Shown piece after piece: positions 1 through 14,082 of a stretch of DNA of 64,000 nt. Within the stretch, counting starts at the first letter, position 1, and each line of letters begins with the position of its first letter. The DNA comes from Blasia pusilla. Taxonomy: Eukaryota > Marchantiophyta > Marchantiopsida > Blasiales. The stretch spans positions 21,266,001 through 21,330,000 of the forward strand of contig CM114274.1 of assembly GCA_050084515.1 (NCBI GenBank), read 5' to 3'. A program made the position numbers and the translations under genes. The notes beneath the pieces were generated by a model, which was given only the letters and a program-made list of their open reading frames with translations, did no database searches and was not told where the DNA came from.

Positions 1-3000
1 AAGCCACTCACAAAATTTGGTCCATCACACAGATGTGATTTCAGCATCCGATCACGCAATCCAAGGCGTAAGGCATTAAGCAAGGATGCATCCGAAGCTA
101 GGTCAATGGCTTTACTTATGTACTCATCTTCAGTCTGTGCGACTAATTTCTCTAAGCCTGCCAAACAGATTATACAAGATGAGTACACCTTGGACTTGCA
201 AACGGACCTAAGGACTGAATACTAGCAAAACCTGTACACATTATGTATTCCAAACCACTCCAATCAATAAAACATCAACAGGAAATCAAAGCCCTGTCTG
301 GATGTACACAACCAGGTTGCATAATTTGCGCGTACCAACTTGATGTAGGAGTGTAACACCAACATTGTGGGCATGCACCAGACCAGCCATAGTGACACAG
401 GGTACTCCCATGTACAGAGATTCACAAGTGGTAGTTGTACCAGCATATGGGAATGTGTCTAAGCTGCAAATGAAAGGGACGTCTACATCAGTCAAGTCAA
501 TAAGATTTCTCAGAAGCCTTCTTCTATTGAAGAAATTGCAAATCACAAAGAAATGGCATTATGGCACCCCAAATTGTGAAAATCTATTCAGGGCATCCCA
601 TCCACAGCTCTAAAAATGGAAAAAATAACAAATGATAGAATTGTTTCTGATAGACTCAAATCCTGCTAGTTGGACTCCCCTCTTTGAGAAAAGAAATTTC
701 AAGTGCCAAAAGTCTACAGTACACTTTCTTGGAAGAGAGATACTTCCGAAATTACAATAAAGAAATGGCAAAAATGGAAAATTGGGGTATCAAAGGGTTT
801 CCCAGTCGTATGCCCAAAAGTCAGATGTAATTTAAGTGATTTAAGTGATAGGCAGCAAGAAATTATAAGCCATTGAACTAACCATGCCTGATAATCCATC
901 AACTCCTAAACCAGTATGGGTGTAACAATAGAGACACTTACTAGTGTCAGTACTCACATAACTGCTTCACATCATACATAATATCTACATTTCAAAACAA
1001 TTCCTCCTGCAAAGCAGTCAAATGCCTTTCAGTTTTTCTGAATATTGAGATAAAAGGCCAGCTCTATGGACCAACCTGATGTCCATCAGAGAGTACGCTT
1101 GCATATGGTCATGGTTGAGGAGAATCAGAGGAAGCAAGTCGATGCGCAGTGACTCAACTCCAAGCTCCTCGAGCTTTGCAAGGAATCCATCTCTAACACT
1201 ATCACAGCAGAAAGGTTTGCACTTGACTACCAATCTTGAAGTAGGTATGGCACAAAGTATCTTTGCCCATACTCTGAGCACCCTAGGGGTTATCTGTAAT
1301 AACCACCAACCAACAAGATGAAAAATGTTAGTGTTACATAGGTCATGAGAATCTCCAGGCGATGACATGCAAAGAAAATCAGAGCCTTGACACATCTGAA
1401 GTAATGCTTGTTGGACTCTCTTTTCTGGTGACTCAGTTTTTTTTGTTCTCAAGCCATAACTCAGTTTAGTCGTGAAAGCCTATCTACTTTCAACCGGCTC
1501 CTTGCTTACATCTCAGATGATACGATTTACAGAGCCTTTCACCTTTGCAAGATTGTTGAAGCTACCAAAAGTGATGAACCCATTTAGTAGAGCTGGGGTC
1601 TGTATGACAGGGCCAGTCTCTGGTGATGGTGTGTAGCATAGAAAGGAACCCGGTAGTCTGACAAGCTCTTCAACATGCCTGCACAAGATATATTCACATT
1701 ACTAGGAAAACTTGCAGGAGCCAAATTCCTTATTAGCAGTTTTCAACATCTTTGATGCGGATGAAGTAAGATAACCCATCTAACACCATCACAATTGCAC
1801 TACTGATGAATATGCAAAAAAAAGTGCTTCTGCAATCTCAAGATCGGAAAAAAATCTCAACACCTCATTCAACACGACGGACAAAAATTTGGTATTGTTA
1901 TGCTCTCACTTTTGCTTTGTGCTTGGTGGATCAGCTAAAGCATCAGTGAATCGATAATCTATTGTTGGCAACCCTGTACTATTTGGATATCCTATCCATG
2001 TTGCCTGCATACAGTATTCATTGAGTCAGGCGTGTAACGCAAGCATAATTTCTCACTCACTGCCGTTGCAAGACGCTAATATTGACAAGTAAGAAGTCAT
2101 AAAACCTAATCAAACTTGTGAAGCCACTCTAAGCTGCAGTTTGATACTAACTTATAAGACAAACGAGTAGCATATTCTAGCTAGAGTTCAGATAAAAGTT
2201 TGTGCTATATGCTGATTAATTCTCATGTAGGGCATGAACCCAGAAAAAGACCACTCAGATTCTTTCAACATCCTTACATCCAAACCCCTAATTTGTGAGT
2301 ATTATTTCCACAAAAGTCTGGAAGGGCATACCTGCACAGGAGCTGGTCGGCAGGCCATAACACCAAGCCGATTATTGGCAGTGTGGCCCGTAAGTTCAAC
2401 AAGTATATCAATTTTATCTTCTCTGACATAGCTAGCAACTTTCTTCTCATCAACACCATACACATCTCTCCATATTCCCCCTTTCTTTAGCACAGTCTCC
2501 CTGAAGCGATGTGTCTTGGCATCCGCCTGATTCATCAAAATTAGAAAAGGGATTAGAAACAACAAGAAATCTTAGATGCAGCTACTTCAAATTTTCTCTT
2601 CTTCACACGTCACTCCTCTCAGACCCATGAAGCAGGTATTCAATGTATCACAAGTTGCCTAAACCTCAGATGATGAGTGAATGAACTATATGCTAGCTTC
2701 TCCCTAATCAATGTTCTCTCATTTGATTTCCCAAAGACACTCTTCAACATCAGGCTCTTTCTAGGCTCAGATAATTGGACTTTGGTGGAAACTCAAGAAC
2801 CTCAATTTTCTTAGAAAAACCTCTGTTGCAGTAGTCAAACTGGAACCATGCAATTGGCCTTCACAACATTACGATACCTTAATGCTATGTCCCTTCTACG
2901 TAACATCTCCACGGTTCGTAGTTTGCCCACACCTAAGTAGAAAATGATGATATAAATATGAGTTGGTCCTTCTTAATGAGTATTCGATGTATACATTTAG

Positions 3001-6000
3001 CTCGTCAGACTCCAACCCTGCCTAGATGGTACTCCTGTCTAGACCCCACCTTAGAGTTCTAGCACTACACCATTCCTGGTCCCTCTTAATTACAGTTTGA
3101 TGGACATTCCTGAGCCTGTGGAAGTTCTTCTGCCATCACTTCAATGTGTACAGTTAATCCTTCTAATGTCTTCCCCAGCTTACCCCATTACAACTAAACA
3201 GATACAAGCCTCACCAGCTTTGATCCTCACTCACGCCAAAACCTGCAGAAGTTGCTCTACTTTCTCCTCAATGTGTGCAGATAACATCCAAACCTCTTGT
3301 CCACCTTGCCCCATCAAGACTGAATTGAAAACAAACCTCTCCAACATGAATCTTCCGAACCGATTCCCTATCCAAAGCTGTGAAGGAGATATAAAAACTT
3401 GTCTCCATAAACCTGGGACCCTTCAACCTAGAGGAAATAACAAATGCAGACATTGATTTCCAAAGATTAACCTATCTACAGGAGGGTGCCTTAAAAGAAA
3501 GTGCATAAACCTGCCCAAATTCACACTGGACAAGAACTTACAATAAAAAACAGGAGAGATGATCAAATCTAAAGCAAGGCAACTTCTCAGGCAATATCCA
3601 ACTGCCTAAACTGCCAGGAGAAATAGTGTGTTCAGTGGAAGATTACAGTCATATGATCTTCATCTGTGAGATGTAAACTGCAATGAGAGATTTGATTATC
3701 TTTTCATAGGAAGACCCACTCCTGATCATAAATTCCCGGGTCCTACAGATCAGAAATACCTAGTGATTTTGTGGAAAAGTTTCCTAGATTCGGATCTGAA
3801 TGCAGGGAAAATTTGCACCGCCAAATGATGACGAGAACTAGTTCTACTTCAATGATAAAAAACAGTAAGGCTCACCACCATGGATTGCAAGGTCTCTCTA
3901 CAGTCTAAGATTTATCAACCCTTAAACCACATCTATGTAGACCTTCTACTAAATTTTCTCCTCTTCTTATTTCCTCCCATTGCCTAATTCATCCTCCATA
4001 AAGTTCCAATATTAAATGCTGAGCAAAACAGAAATAAGAATAGAGAGAGTATTAAACACACCTTAACTACAGCACAGTATACAATCACACGAAAGTTCGC
4101 GTAATTATGGTGAACAAGAGGTGCCTCGATAAAGTATGAGACAGAGTGGGTGAAGTAGTCAGGCGAAACATATCCTATGATGAGTGGTCGATCTCGTTCT
4201 TTTGAGTTGTCCCAAGTAGTGTACTCTGGATAGAGTCGGTTGAAGCGATCACCCCAATCCCTATAAGTTACAGCTTTACACGATTAGAGAGTATAAAGCA
4301 GAATACTTAGCCTCTACTGTCAGATTGGGAATGCCCAACATGTGAGATGGTTTGACCATGGAGTTGACTACAAATCACCCACTCCAGCCCTCACAGTAAT
4401 CCCCATAAGATTCTGGCTTCATCAACATTGAAAACCAATGAGAGGCTGTTTTAAGCTACAAGCTAGTAGCAGATTAAAAACCACAAGGATTGTTGACCTA
4501 CTCGAAATTGAATACCTGTGCGCAATGTAAAGTTTGTCATCTTCTCCTTCATAAATGTAGTTCATTGCAAGCAGACGATTCTGAACAACAAGGTCAGAAA
4601 TCAGCTGACCATTACATCCAGAACTCACACCTAAGATAGATCTCAATGAGGATGTTTCCAACCACATTCTTAGCACCCACCCAATAAATGACAGGAGAAA
4701 TCAAAAGTACCATGGAAAAATAAAAATTATGATACGAATGTACCTGACCAGCATTTCGAGAATCGGGATCAATATGGAGACACTGTTCATAGGCATCAAT
4801 AGCAAGAGGAATGTTCCCCGCATCTCGATGCAGAACACCTGTAAAACATCAAATCAAAAGCCCATAACAAACGACCTATAAAGAATTCTCCTGAACCAAC
4901 GACACAACACATTCATCCAACTCTGAACTATCGTGTCCAATAGTCTAGCAATACTCACAAGGTTACAAGCAACACACAACTTTCCACCACAATTAGTCAA
5001 CAACACTGCAAAAGTCAAAAAAGGGCCATCATGTACATAAACTTGTCAATACTTTCACCTTTCATTAATTCACGACAAGTCACGGCAGCAAGTGCAGGTT
5101 TAGCATGATGCAAAATGACCACTTGCAACACAGCTCCTTCCCAGGATTTAAAATTAATAGACTGCAAGTGCAAAGAAAAACGTTTGAAATTTGACAAGGT
5201 GGAACATAGAGAGAACTTGAAGGACTGCCCACAGCCACTTGACTCTAGCCATTCCATTTGTGAAAAGCATTACCAAGACGCGGACCAGAGGATGTACAAA
5301 AATACATTTGATACAGCCTGAGTGGATATACAGCAACAACCCACCATCCCCCTCTCACATTGATGGACTAGTAGAGAAGACATGACTTAGGAAACGAGAA
5401 AAACTACCAGGGACGGACAAATACTCAGCAGAGAAATGAATCAAAACATTGTGGGAAGGCTGTCAAAATCATGTGAGCTGCAGAAGGCGATCATACCTAG
5501 ATTGTTATAAGCCTCTGCATATGAAGGATTCACCATTATGGCTTTCTCAATCATGCTAGCAGCTGAGTCCATTTTACCCTGCATCCGGGATACTATCAAC
5601 AAAGCTTGGCATAGACGGACAGGCGGAGAAAAAATGACGCAACATACATTTGGAACCATAATCACTCTGCACTCATGGACCAGTTACCTGTACGGTATAC
5701 ACAACCCCAAGGTTGTTAAGAGATTGAGAAAAATTTGGCTTGATTGTTAAAGCCATCTGCAACAAGCAAAGCAGTAATCAGATGGCACATCTACTTCCTT
5801 AATTTCACATAAGCAATCCCATTCACCAAACAATGGTTTGCTCTGGGCTCCCACTGCTGCTTTGTGCTCATTCACACAGCACAAAATTTCTAACCAGTCC
5901 CTGGAGACTACCTTACCGCAGAGCTCATGAAGAAAGTCTCTGAATTGACATCATGTGACCTTTTGTGCAGGACTTTTAGGAGAGATGCTTTCACAGACAC

Positions 6001-9000
6001 TAAATTTTTAACTTCAGTCCCAAAACTCTCTAAAGATTCAGCACAGAATCTCATGCCCGCAAGAGAATCACACCCAAAACTCCTCCATAATATTTGAATG
6101 GTGATCTACCAGTTGAGAAAGTGGTAGAAAGAGCAAGACTTTACATAAGGCTGACAATGTGCATTGGCAGACACCAACCTGATAGCAATCAACTGCCTTG
6201 TCAAGATTGTCTCGGTCTTTGTAAATAACTCCTAGATTATTGCAAGCCTCTGCACAGTGAGGATTGAAATGCAGTGCAAGCTCATACATCACAACAGCCT
6301 GCACACACTCCAGTTTGTCAACCCCATAGACTACACTCACATCAAGAATGCCAGATTCGTGCTACAAAGACAAACATTTATGTTGTACAAGACATTCCAC
6401 ATTAAAAAAAGGCTACAGTCACAGTGCACATACAGCATGTCGTAAGTAAGAGAACATCTTTCCTTCAACATATAGCCTTCTTCCATTTGGGTGCAGCGTT
6501 TTTGGATTTGAGTGAATCTCTATCATTTGAATATATTCACAGTTCATTCATTCAAACCATGGGATTAAACCTACCATATCAAACTTGAGCATTTCGCCGT
6601 AGGCAACACCAAGGTTGTACATTGCATCTGCATAGTGCCAATTATAAAGTAAAGCCTTCTTATAGTAGGCAACACCTTGATGAATATCACCCTCAAGTTT
6701 TACCTGTATCACTCCCATGAGCAAAAAATCCATCATGAATAAAGATGTCCCTAACAACAAACATAAAAATAAAACTCTAACAGCACATGAAGTTCACTCA
6801 CAAATGCAACATAGCCCTTATCAAAGAGCACACGTACTATCTGTACTGCTTAAAAGTCAGAAAAAACACCCCAAGGACCTCATACACACAATACAACAAT
6901 GTGCACAGAGTCCTACCAAGTAAGAGAGTAAATCGAAAGCTTTTTTAGTGAGCATTTTAAACAATTGATACCTTAGTGCCAAGATCAGTCAGCGCAATGG
7001 CCATGTTGTTCTTGGCAATTTCGAAATTGGGAGACACTGCCAAGCACCTGCAGCACAATTCAGGCAATGATATGACCAAAAAATAGACACAGAGTAATCT
7101 TACTTTCTTCCAAGAAAAAGTTCCACAACTTTTACATAAAACAACTGGCACAAACCTACCCATGCTTAATCATGGACTTTGAAAATACCTCTCGTAGCAC
7201 GCAATGGCTGAGTCAAGATCGCCACGATTTTTAAAAATAACACCCATGTTGCAGTAGGCTTCCGCATACATAGGCCTATGTTGAGCTGCGTTCTCATAAC
7301 ATTTGAGAGCCATATCATACTGCATCAATTCTGAGTAAACGACTCCCAGATTGTAGTAGGCTGGCTGATAAGACAGTTCAAGTCAACCAGATGACCCATG
7401 CAAATTTCTTACCTTAAAACCAGATCATCTTAAAACTTAGACCCATGAAAGATAATTCAGTAAAGAAGACCACCTTCATCCTTAACGCAAACACACCTGA
7501 GAGCTGAACACTCTCAACAACAACAACAACAAGCGATGTGGTAATCACCCAAACACAAGATACACATAATGATCACAAAGACTGCACGATCAGCCAAAAG
7601 AACAGTTTCTCTGACAGGAGCTAGCTTTCAAGATACTTACTGCGTATCTACTATCAGCTTTCAAAGCATCGTAGTACTTTTGCAGTCCTTCCTGGACATC
7701 TCCAGACAACTTCAGACTAGTCCCAAGGTCTGTTAAAACAATCGCCAAATTTTCTGATGCTGATTTGTAGTTGGGATCAACAACCAAGGCCTTATGATAA
7801 GCCTGCATCAACCAGGATACATTAGCCGGGAGGAGACATTTTCCAATGATCAACGCCACTCACACAAGTGCATTCATGACAAATAGTTTTCACAGCTGAG
7901 TGCTGCAAGTACTGGAAGATGCCATCTACCCACACGCTGTAGATAAAGTAGAGCAAATCAGTCTATCCACACAATAGTTTGCCCAGCAGAAAAGGGCACG
8001 TAATAATCATGTACCAAGTCTGCTGCAAATGAACCTTAAACCTCAGCAGAGACCAGACCAATTACTTCCTATTGAAATCTTCAGTCCAGTTTACAAAGTC
8101 TTATGGAAGCATATGGGGTCCAACTTATAGGACTTCTGCATCGTTGGCTTCTAGAACCAGACAAGAGGGCATGTGCACATATCTTCCAGCTGGTTTGAAA
8201 AACTGGTACTTGACTAACTCGATAAGTGGCAACACCGCCTAGAATGATTCATTGCAGACCATTGCATTTATTGTATATCATTCTACAAAATAAATGCTTT
8301 GAACGCCTAGGAGGTAGAGGAAAAAATATCACATTAAGAGAGCTCCAAACTCGACAGACAAATGGTATCTAAAAAACATCTCAATAGGTACTGAATGAAG
8401 AATGCACATGGGATGAGACCGCCATAATCGGGGGAAAAAACAAAAAACAGCACAGGTTCAACGAGATTCTCAGCTGCTCCCTGAGACAGTAAGAGATCAC
8501 ATTTACTTCGATTTGACAACTACAATCGTCCTAACGGTATAACTCTTGGGAGACAGCTCATAGTAATCAGTTCCGCCTCTTCACGCAAAACTGGGATTTG
8601 CCTTGTTAACAATTGCTACAATTTTCTCTAGGATACGTAGAGTGTTTTAATGTAAACCCTAATATATTTACCAAAAGATTTAAGAGTTGTGTCGATCCAG
8701 GCTTCAGCACTAATTGATAGCTCAAGCATGGTACACTAAACCCTGTTTCTCCACACATCCAAACCGTCTCTTATACAGGACGAGCAAGAACCATAGGTAT
8801 CAGAAAATTGATAATCCATGTTAACCGAGACTCTTGTGTGCCAGGAAACGAAATGTAGGAGGCAATACCCATCACCTTGTCCGTGCGGAGACGAGAATGT
8901 TCACACCTAATAGGGAGAGGAAAAAAAGACCTCACAACAACGGTTGTCGATCTCGACCTGAATCTGAAAACCTGAGTTGAACTCACCTCTGCAGCTTCTA

Positions 9001-9511
9001 GTAAATGTCCCTCTTCCTTGTACAAAATACCACAATGCGTGAGTGCACACGCATTCTGTTGATCCAGGCGAAGGGCGTCCGCAAAACTGTCGAACGCTGG
9101 GCGCGAGTGACCCTGCATTTGAAGGCAAATTCCTCTTCCGACGTATGCGTCCACATTTCGGGGCTCAAGCTCCAGTATATTTTCATACAGGGCAAGCGCA
9201 TCCGCGAACTTGTTTCTGGACCTTAGGATAGCCGCGTATGAAAGCGCATCTTTTCCTGCCAACTTTCGTACCGCAGTGCCGGAATTGGAAGTTTGAGAAG
9301 GGCCAGGCACAGGTATTCCCGCACTTCCATCTCCTGTGAGCGAAGAAGATGAAGGTCGTCTCTTCAGCCTTTGCTGTTGCCGGCCTACCTCCGACGCAGC
9401 CGCTGTAGGCTCGTGCTCTCGATGTCCTGGTGCGCCGACATTCATCTTATTCCCTGATACCGGAGTTCCTGGTTGCCCAACCTCCGGCCATGCCATCACT
9501 GCGCCCTTCAT
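1..9511 (-). CDS. SPY: SPINDLY, protein O-fucosyltransferase (GT41 family), 3'-partial
   Basis: Nuclear/cytosolic GT41 glycosyltransferase; in Arabidopsis SPY O-fucosylates DELLA and other proteins and represses gibberellin signalling. I rebuilt 17 exons, all with GT/AG borders and consistent phase: 8987-9511, 7641-7802, 7189-7364, 6972-7047, 6575-6703, 6179-6298, 5688-5756, 5497-5578, 4744-4838, 4516-4580, 4062-4260, 2332-2526, 1910-2004, 1543-1678, 1076-1293, 336-463 and 1-157 (continues outside). They give about 875 residues. A variable serine-rich N terminus is followed by tandem TPRs from about residue 90 (LSYAAILRSRNKFADALALY) to about 478. The catalytic region follows, with GYVSPDYFTHSVSYFIEAP, KCKPFCCDS and the sugar-nucleotide loop GTTTTCESLYMGVPCVTM. 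No disruption is seen, so the gene looks functional. The start is the first in-frame ATG (9511); the frame stays open upstream to a TAA at 9743-9745 but holds no other ATG. Only the C-terminal tail is missing. Confidence 0.97.
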
Positions 9512-10600
9512 TGCGGCCTCCCGCCGCACTTCTCCTGCTATATCCTCTTCGCCTCGCCTACTTTCCTCCTCCCCTCCTGTCCCATGATCCCTACCCTTAT
9601 GACTCCTCTTCCTCTCCTCTTCAATCGTCTCCTCTTCGTCCTGCTCGCTTCCTTTTCTCTCTCTTTTTCTTCCAATCTCTATCCCCACTTTCTCAATCCT
9701 TCCTCCCCTCGTCCGCTCCACAAATTCCTTTCTTTTCGTCCCTTATTCCGTCACTGTCACCTCTTCATCAACTCTCGCGTATTCACCGCAATTCGCCGTT
9801 CCAAATGCTAGTGTTTCTACCTGCATCTCCGAAGAAAAATCGCACAATTGTATAGGTTTTGTCCTTCTAAGTGGTGACAGGATGACGAACAGAGACAGCG
9901 ATCAATCCGCGATCAATACTTCTATCCCTGCGTCCCGCCCTGTCCTCACTCTAGGCTTCGTAATCCGTTCCCTGTGCGTTTCCCCCCAGTGGCGCCTGCC
10001 CAGCCCACTCTCGTCGGCACCACACGAGTAAGGTGACAATTCCGAGAGGGACTTTCGCTACAGAAGCTGATTCAAGAGAAACCCGCGCGGTTATCCGCCG
10101 GAGGTCGCGCCGTAGCAGAGGGAATATAACAAGCCCAGTGAACCAAGAATACGTAGAAGGTTGAAGGGCATTCCGAAACAACACCTAACGTTGGAATCCA
10201 CCGCCGATTCTTCAGTTGTCCCAGTCAAAAGACATGGTTTCATCGACACAAGCGTGATTGCGCGTTAAGGGCGTCATTCGACAGGAATGACCTACATGCC
10301 CTAAAATGCACTGTGATGGATTAAGCGCTCGTTGTCGGCGGGATCCTGACCCTGCATGATGAGGCAGTATGCCGCGTCAGTACGTATTTAGGTGTGATTT
10401 CCGTATAATTAGGAATGTACTGTACTTAACTGATCCTGAGTTTATTAGATGGGGGACAGAAGCTCTCAGAGCAAACTGTGAAAACTGTGAAAGCACATTA
10501 CAGGATGTCGATTGATCCAGGATCAATGCTCGGCAAGAACCGGCATTCTTTGTAAAAGCAGCCGGTTGAGAATGTGTGATTTCCGATTCAAATCTGAAAC
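9512..10600 (-). promoter_or_regulatory. SPY 5' leader and upstream region
   Basis: This lies directly upstream of the SPY start codon. The first 250 bases are strongly purine-rich on the SPY strand (CT-rich on the plus strand, about 9540-9720), typical of a plant 5' leader. The SPY frame stays open here as far as the TAA at 9743-9745 but has no ATG, so its Arg/Glu-rich translation is probably untranslated leader. No clear TATA box was picked out. The opposite-strand open frames at 9430-9855 follow from the same base bias and are not called as genes. Confidence 0.4.
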
Positions 10601-11380
10601 TTTAGGAAAATTTCCGACGTGAAAAGTAGGTTTTCTTTGTTAAATTTAAAAAAAGCCGGCTACGGTGGTGAAAATGCTGATTACCTTGATCTTTCTCTCG
10701 GAAAAGTACCGGTATGCGTCAAAATCCTTGCCGAGCACTGTCCAGGATTCCAGGGCCCAGAAACTTCACGTGAGCGTATGAGGTTCACCTTTACCGCTAC
10801 ACATGGCGTACGGTGACGACGTAAAGAGGGCTCTAATATGCGATGATATGCGACAAAGTGGCAAGTGGTGGACTCCATTTTGACGGGGTTCGTTTCACCG
10901 TACTCACGGAACAACGGTTCCCGAGGTACTTTTCGTATTCGTCTCCCATTGTCGAATCTTTCTTGATGTAGAGCTACAAGCGTGTTTAGTTCTCGGTCCG
11001 GGGAGTTTTTTCGTGCCAACCGGTACATTTCCGGTCTCTACAAAACCGAGCGGCAATTTTTGAAGATTTCGTCGGTTAAATAGATACGAATACAAAAGAC
11101 ACCATCGTGAACCCTCGGTTATTGGCCGGTAAGTGACTAACTAAATTGAAAATTTTCAAATTCTTCCGGCCAGCTCAACACGTAACCTCGATTCTCCCCG
11201 GACATTGGTTTAGCTTGACTAGAGCTCCGGTAGTCCACCGGTCCTAACCTTGTTACTCCTCTGCCCCACGTGGAGACGTGTAGTATGAATATATACTAGT
11301 GGGCATGCACGGAATGAAAGGACTAATAAAGATACAAAATATTTTTCTTATTGTACGTGGAGGAAGAAATGTTTTGTTGT
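10601..11380. other. Intergenic sequence, nothing recognised
   Basis: There are short open frames on both strands (for example 10681-11028 minus), but none has recognisable motifs, and base composition changes smoothly into the AT-rich stretch that follows. I see no RNA gene or transposon protein here. Confidence 0.5.
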
Positions 11381-11382
11381 TG

Positions 11383-11860
11383 TCAAGTGTTTCAAGCAAA
11401 TCAAAAGGCACTCTCCAATAATATAGACTCGTGAGGTGCTCGTGCGATGCATGGGAAATAAAAAAGTGTTGAAGACTTAGTGTATAGCCCGTGAAGAGAA
11501 GAGATTAATGATGTTGCACATAAATTCAAATTTTTTTCTTACTTCCTCGAGCTTACTTTCTGTAGCATGTGAAACCCAGTTGCCACATGTCAAGCAGAGA
11601 GGTGTTTGCAAATCAAGAAGGCACTCTCCCATATTAATATAGATTAGTGTCATATCCGTACCATGCACATAAACGCGGGTATTAATTAGACCCATCACAA
11701 ATATTAAGAAAAATTTTATTGTTTGTGATAGAAATATTTTCTTGTTATTTCGCTAGCATGTGTCATGCAGACAGGTACTTGTAAATCAAGAAGACACTCT
11801 CCAATGATAATATAGATTTTTCCCATTAACTTAGGGCATCTCCGTGGGCAAGGAATGGGG
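11383..11860 (+). repeat. Three imperfect copies of a short interspersed repeat
   Basis: A motif resembling AATCAAGAAGACACTCTCCA followed by an AATATAGA stretch occurs near 11398, 11613 and 11786. Part of the flank (GCAGACAGGT-like) and the downstream text are shared. The spacing is about 215 and 173 bases, so this looks like a decayed tandem or dispersed repeat family in AT-rich DNA. No coding capacity is apparent. Confidence 0.5.
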
Positions 11861-12394
11861 AAATTTAAATTTTTTTCTACCGTGAAAAGAAATAAACGAG
11901 TTAGAAAAAGTTATATTCTTGTTAGAGAGTTTTCTTCATTTTGTAAATTCTTCTCTTCTTTCCACTTGGTATTTTAAAATAGTCTTTCTTTTGAATCAAT
12001 AGAACTGTTTGGAATTGATTTAAAATTGCATTTGACAATTAATTATGGGAGGTAATTCAAACCTAGGGCTTCAACTAAGATTTCATGTGGAAGCTACTTC
12101 TTATTTTTTCACAAGTTCGTGCAATGCTTTCACTAGTTTTATGCAATCATTCATGTTAATAAGAAAAAAAATATGAAAGCCAACAACGTCCCAAGAAAGG
12201 AAGGCAATAAAGAATTTCAAAAATGCAAATAAAAAAAGCGACAAGTCGACACAAAAATACCCCCAATACACTACGCAGTTAGTCATTGAAATATCTATGG
12301 AAAGAACACTAGTAATTGGTCGCATTGTGAATAGACGACGATATAAGTGATCACCCACCACTTCGGCTCGACCTATTGATCCAATGTTTGTGCA
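11861..12394. other. AT-rich intergenic DNA, no gene seen
   Basis: This is very AT-rich sequence with short open frames and no recognisable protein motif. It joins the LINE-like relic on its right and may be further decayed 3' sequence of that element. Confidence 0.4.
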
Positions 12395-13045
12395 CTATCG
12401 ATAATACAAATGAAAATGGAAAGAGAAGGACTGCAAAAAGGGCAAGTTCATGATTCTTAAGGGAATATTGAGCACATGGATTAAAGAAAGCACAAGATAA
12501 TGTGAATGCCCAAAAACTTCCACTAGAAAGGGGATAAAGTCGTCATTCGCAAATCTCACCGCGTAACTTAACTCCTTGATTCTTGCTGATGCGTCAATTG
12601 TGCAACTTTTAGTATCTATACCTCGACATGTAAAGTCAAAATGTATTGGACTATAAATTGCCACATCCTCCAATAGACGGGAGTCATATTGGGACATCAC
12701 TAGATCAATTTGTTGACAAGAGGTTGCTTTATGTCATAGAAGGTAGAATCTGTAGTTTCTCTTGTCCAATTGTGTACCTAAAGATACAATCGATTGATGG
12801 TATTGCCTCTCTTATTACATCATGAGTCATCGTATATTCTCCACGATATGCATTTCTAAGAATATAGATATCATTTGCAACAATATGATCCCAACATACA
12901 CAATTAGGCATACGTAGCAAAGAAGGATGAGGAAGTCCAAGGCGCATAATGTTGTTGAGAATATGCCCCACTTGAGGTGAAATAGAAGAAGAATAGAATT
13001 CATAGTAAGCCATGCCCTTGCACTTCTAACTATACATGAATGCAA
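12395..13045 (-). pseudogene. Decayed C-terminal part of a LINE-like (non-LTR) retrotransposon ORF
   Basis: Two adjoining minus-strand frames (12729-13013, then 12395-12700) read like the C-terminal region of plant/moss LINE-type polyproteins. First comes LGLPHPSLL with a C-x-C zinc-binding remnant and a later THD (TMTHDVIREAIPSID). Next come LLEDVAIYSPIHFDF, DASARIKELSYAVRFANDDF and VEVFGH. The usual zinc knuckle is damaged: the expected His-Leu-Leu-x-Cys stretch reads IYILRNA. A frameshift separates the two parts, and no reverse transcriptase is present. The family is assigned from memory of the motif order, so confidence is moderate. A different retroelement C terminus is possible. Confidence 0.45.
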
Positions 13046-13770
13046 AGAAGCTCACTGAATGTCAAATGTTGCCTCACAAAGAATGCAAGAAAAATGGATG
13101 TGGTACGAATTCTCCAAAAGAAGCTCTTAATGTCAAACAAGCCTTTTTTTAATCAATGGATTTAAAGGGGGTATAGTTTATTGCATACCAAGTGGAAGGA
13201 AATTTGAGGAATACCTCAAATTTTGTTGGAATCATACATCTCCCTCCTTTATATAGGTCACGTGACCCATCAAGCTAGATATATATACTTAAAGACATCT
13301 TGAGTTAATAGTAAGGACGAACAAGACCCAACTACGGACATAAATAGTGAAGTCGTAATTTTTTAGGAAAGCCCTCTACCTCACAAATAAATAGACGAAC
13401 TAGTTTTTCATAAAGTCAAGACATCATCGTCTTCTTCTTAAGTACTAGGACTAAGAAGTTGATCGAATATTATCATGAGAAAACTATCAAAACAAGCCAA
13501 ACAATTTAAGAACTCAAAGGTAGGAGGACATAAGGAAGACAAGTACAACAAAGATAGGAAGTACTCCAAAACCTAAACATTTTAAGAGAATTTCGTGGAT
13601 AAGATTATCGTGTGCATGCATATTGCCACATAATCCATATCGATGGTCACATTTACACAACAGATATTATCGATCTTTCCAACACACTAGCAGATCCACA
13701 AAGAAACAAAATATACTCAAGCATGTACATGAAAACCATGCAACAAAATCGAAGTAAAAATGGCTCACAC
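13046..13770. other. AT-rich intergenic DNA with one repeat copy
   Basis: I see no gene. Around 13600-13745 there is a sequence (GATCTTTCCAACACACTAGC followed by CAGATCCACA-like text) that recurs in diverged form at about 14083-14222. The two are copies of one dispersed repeat. Confidence 0.4.
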
Positions 13771-13771
13771 A

Positions 13772-13773
<2 letters not shown>

Positions 13774-13811
<38 letters not shown>
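13774..13811 (+). repeat. (CT)19 microsatellite
   Basis: This is a perfect CT dinucleotide run of 38 bases, seen directly in the sequence. It lies in repeat-rich intergenic DNA and is not linked to a gene here. Confidence 0.95.
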
Positions 13812-13815
<4 letters not shown>

Positions 13816-14082
13816 GGGGAAAAATCTCTCCCCTCTAAAAAAACCCTCCAAACAATAATCTATGTGCATAAGTTACCAATGATTGTTGATTTGATCAATG
13901 ACTCATCTAGCAAAAAATAGCAAAAGAGGAGGATTTTTTAAAATGATGATTCTGTCATAACATACTTGTCGCGAACTTCATCAAACACCTAAAAAAAAGT
14001 GTCAACCAACCAATTTACTGAACCTCTATGCAATCAACACAATAGAACTCTACCTCTTTGCTAACTAAAATGTGACAAATGT

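Noticed and set aside
9430-9855. 141-codon frame opposite SPY exon 1
   Set aside because: It is antisense to a conserved exon, low-complexity Pro/Ser/Leu, and explained by base bias.
10681-11028. 115-codon minus-strand frame
   Set aside because: No motifs, no splice context and no repeated copy that would support it as a gene.
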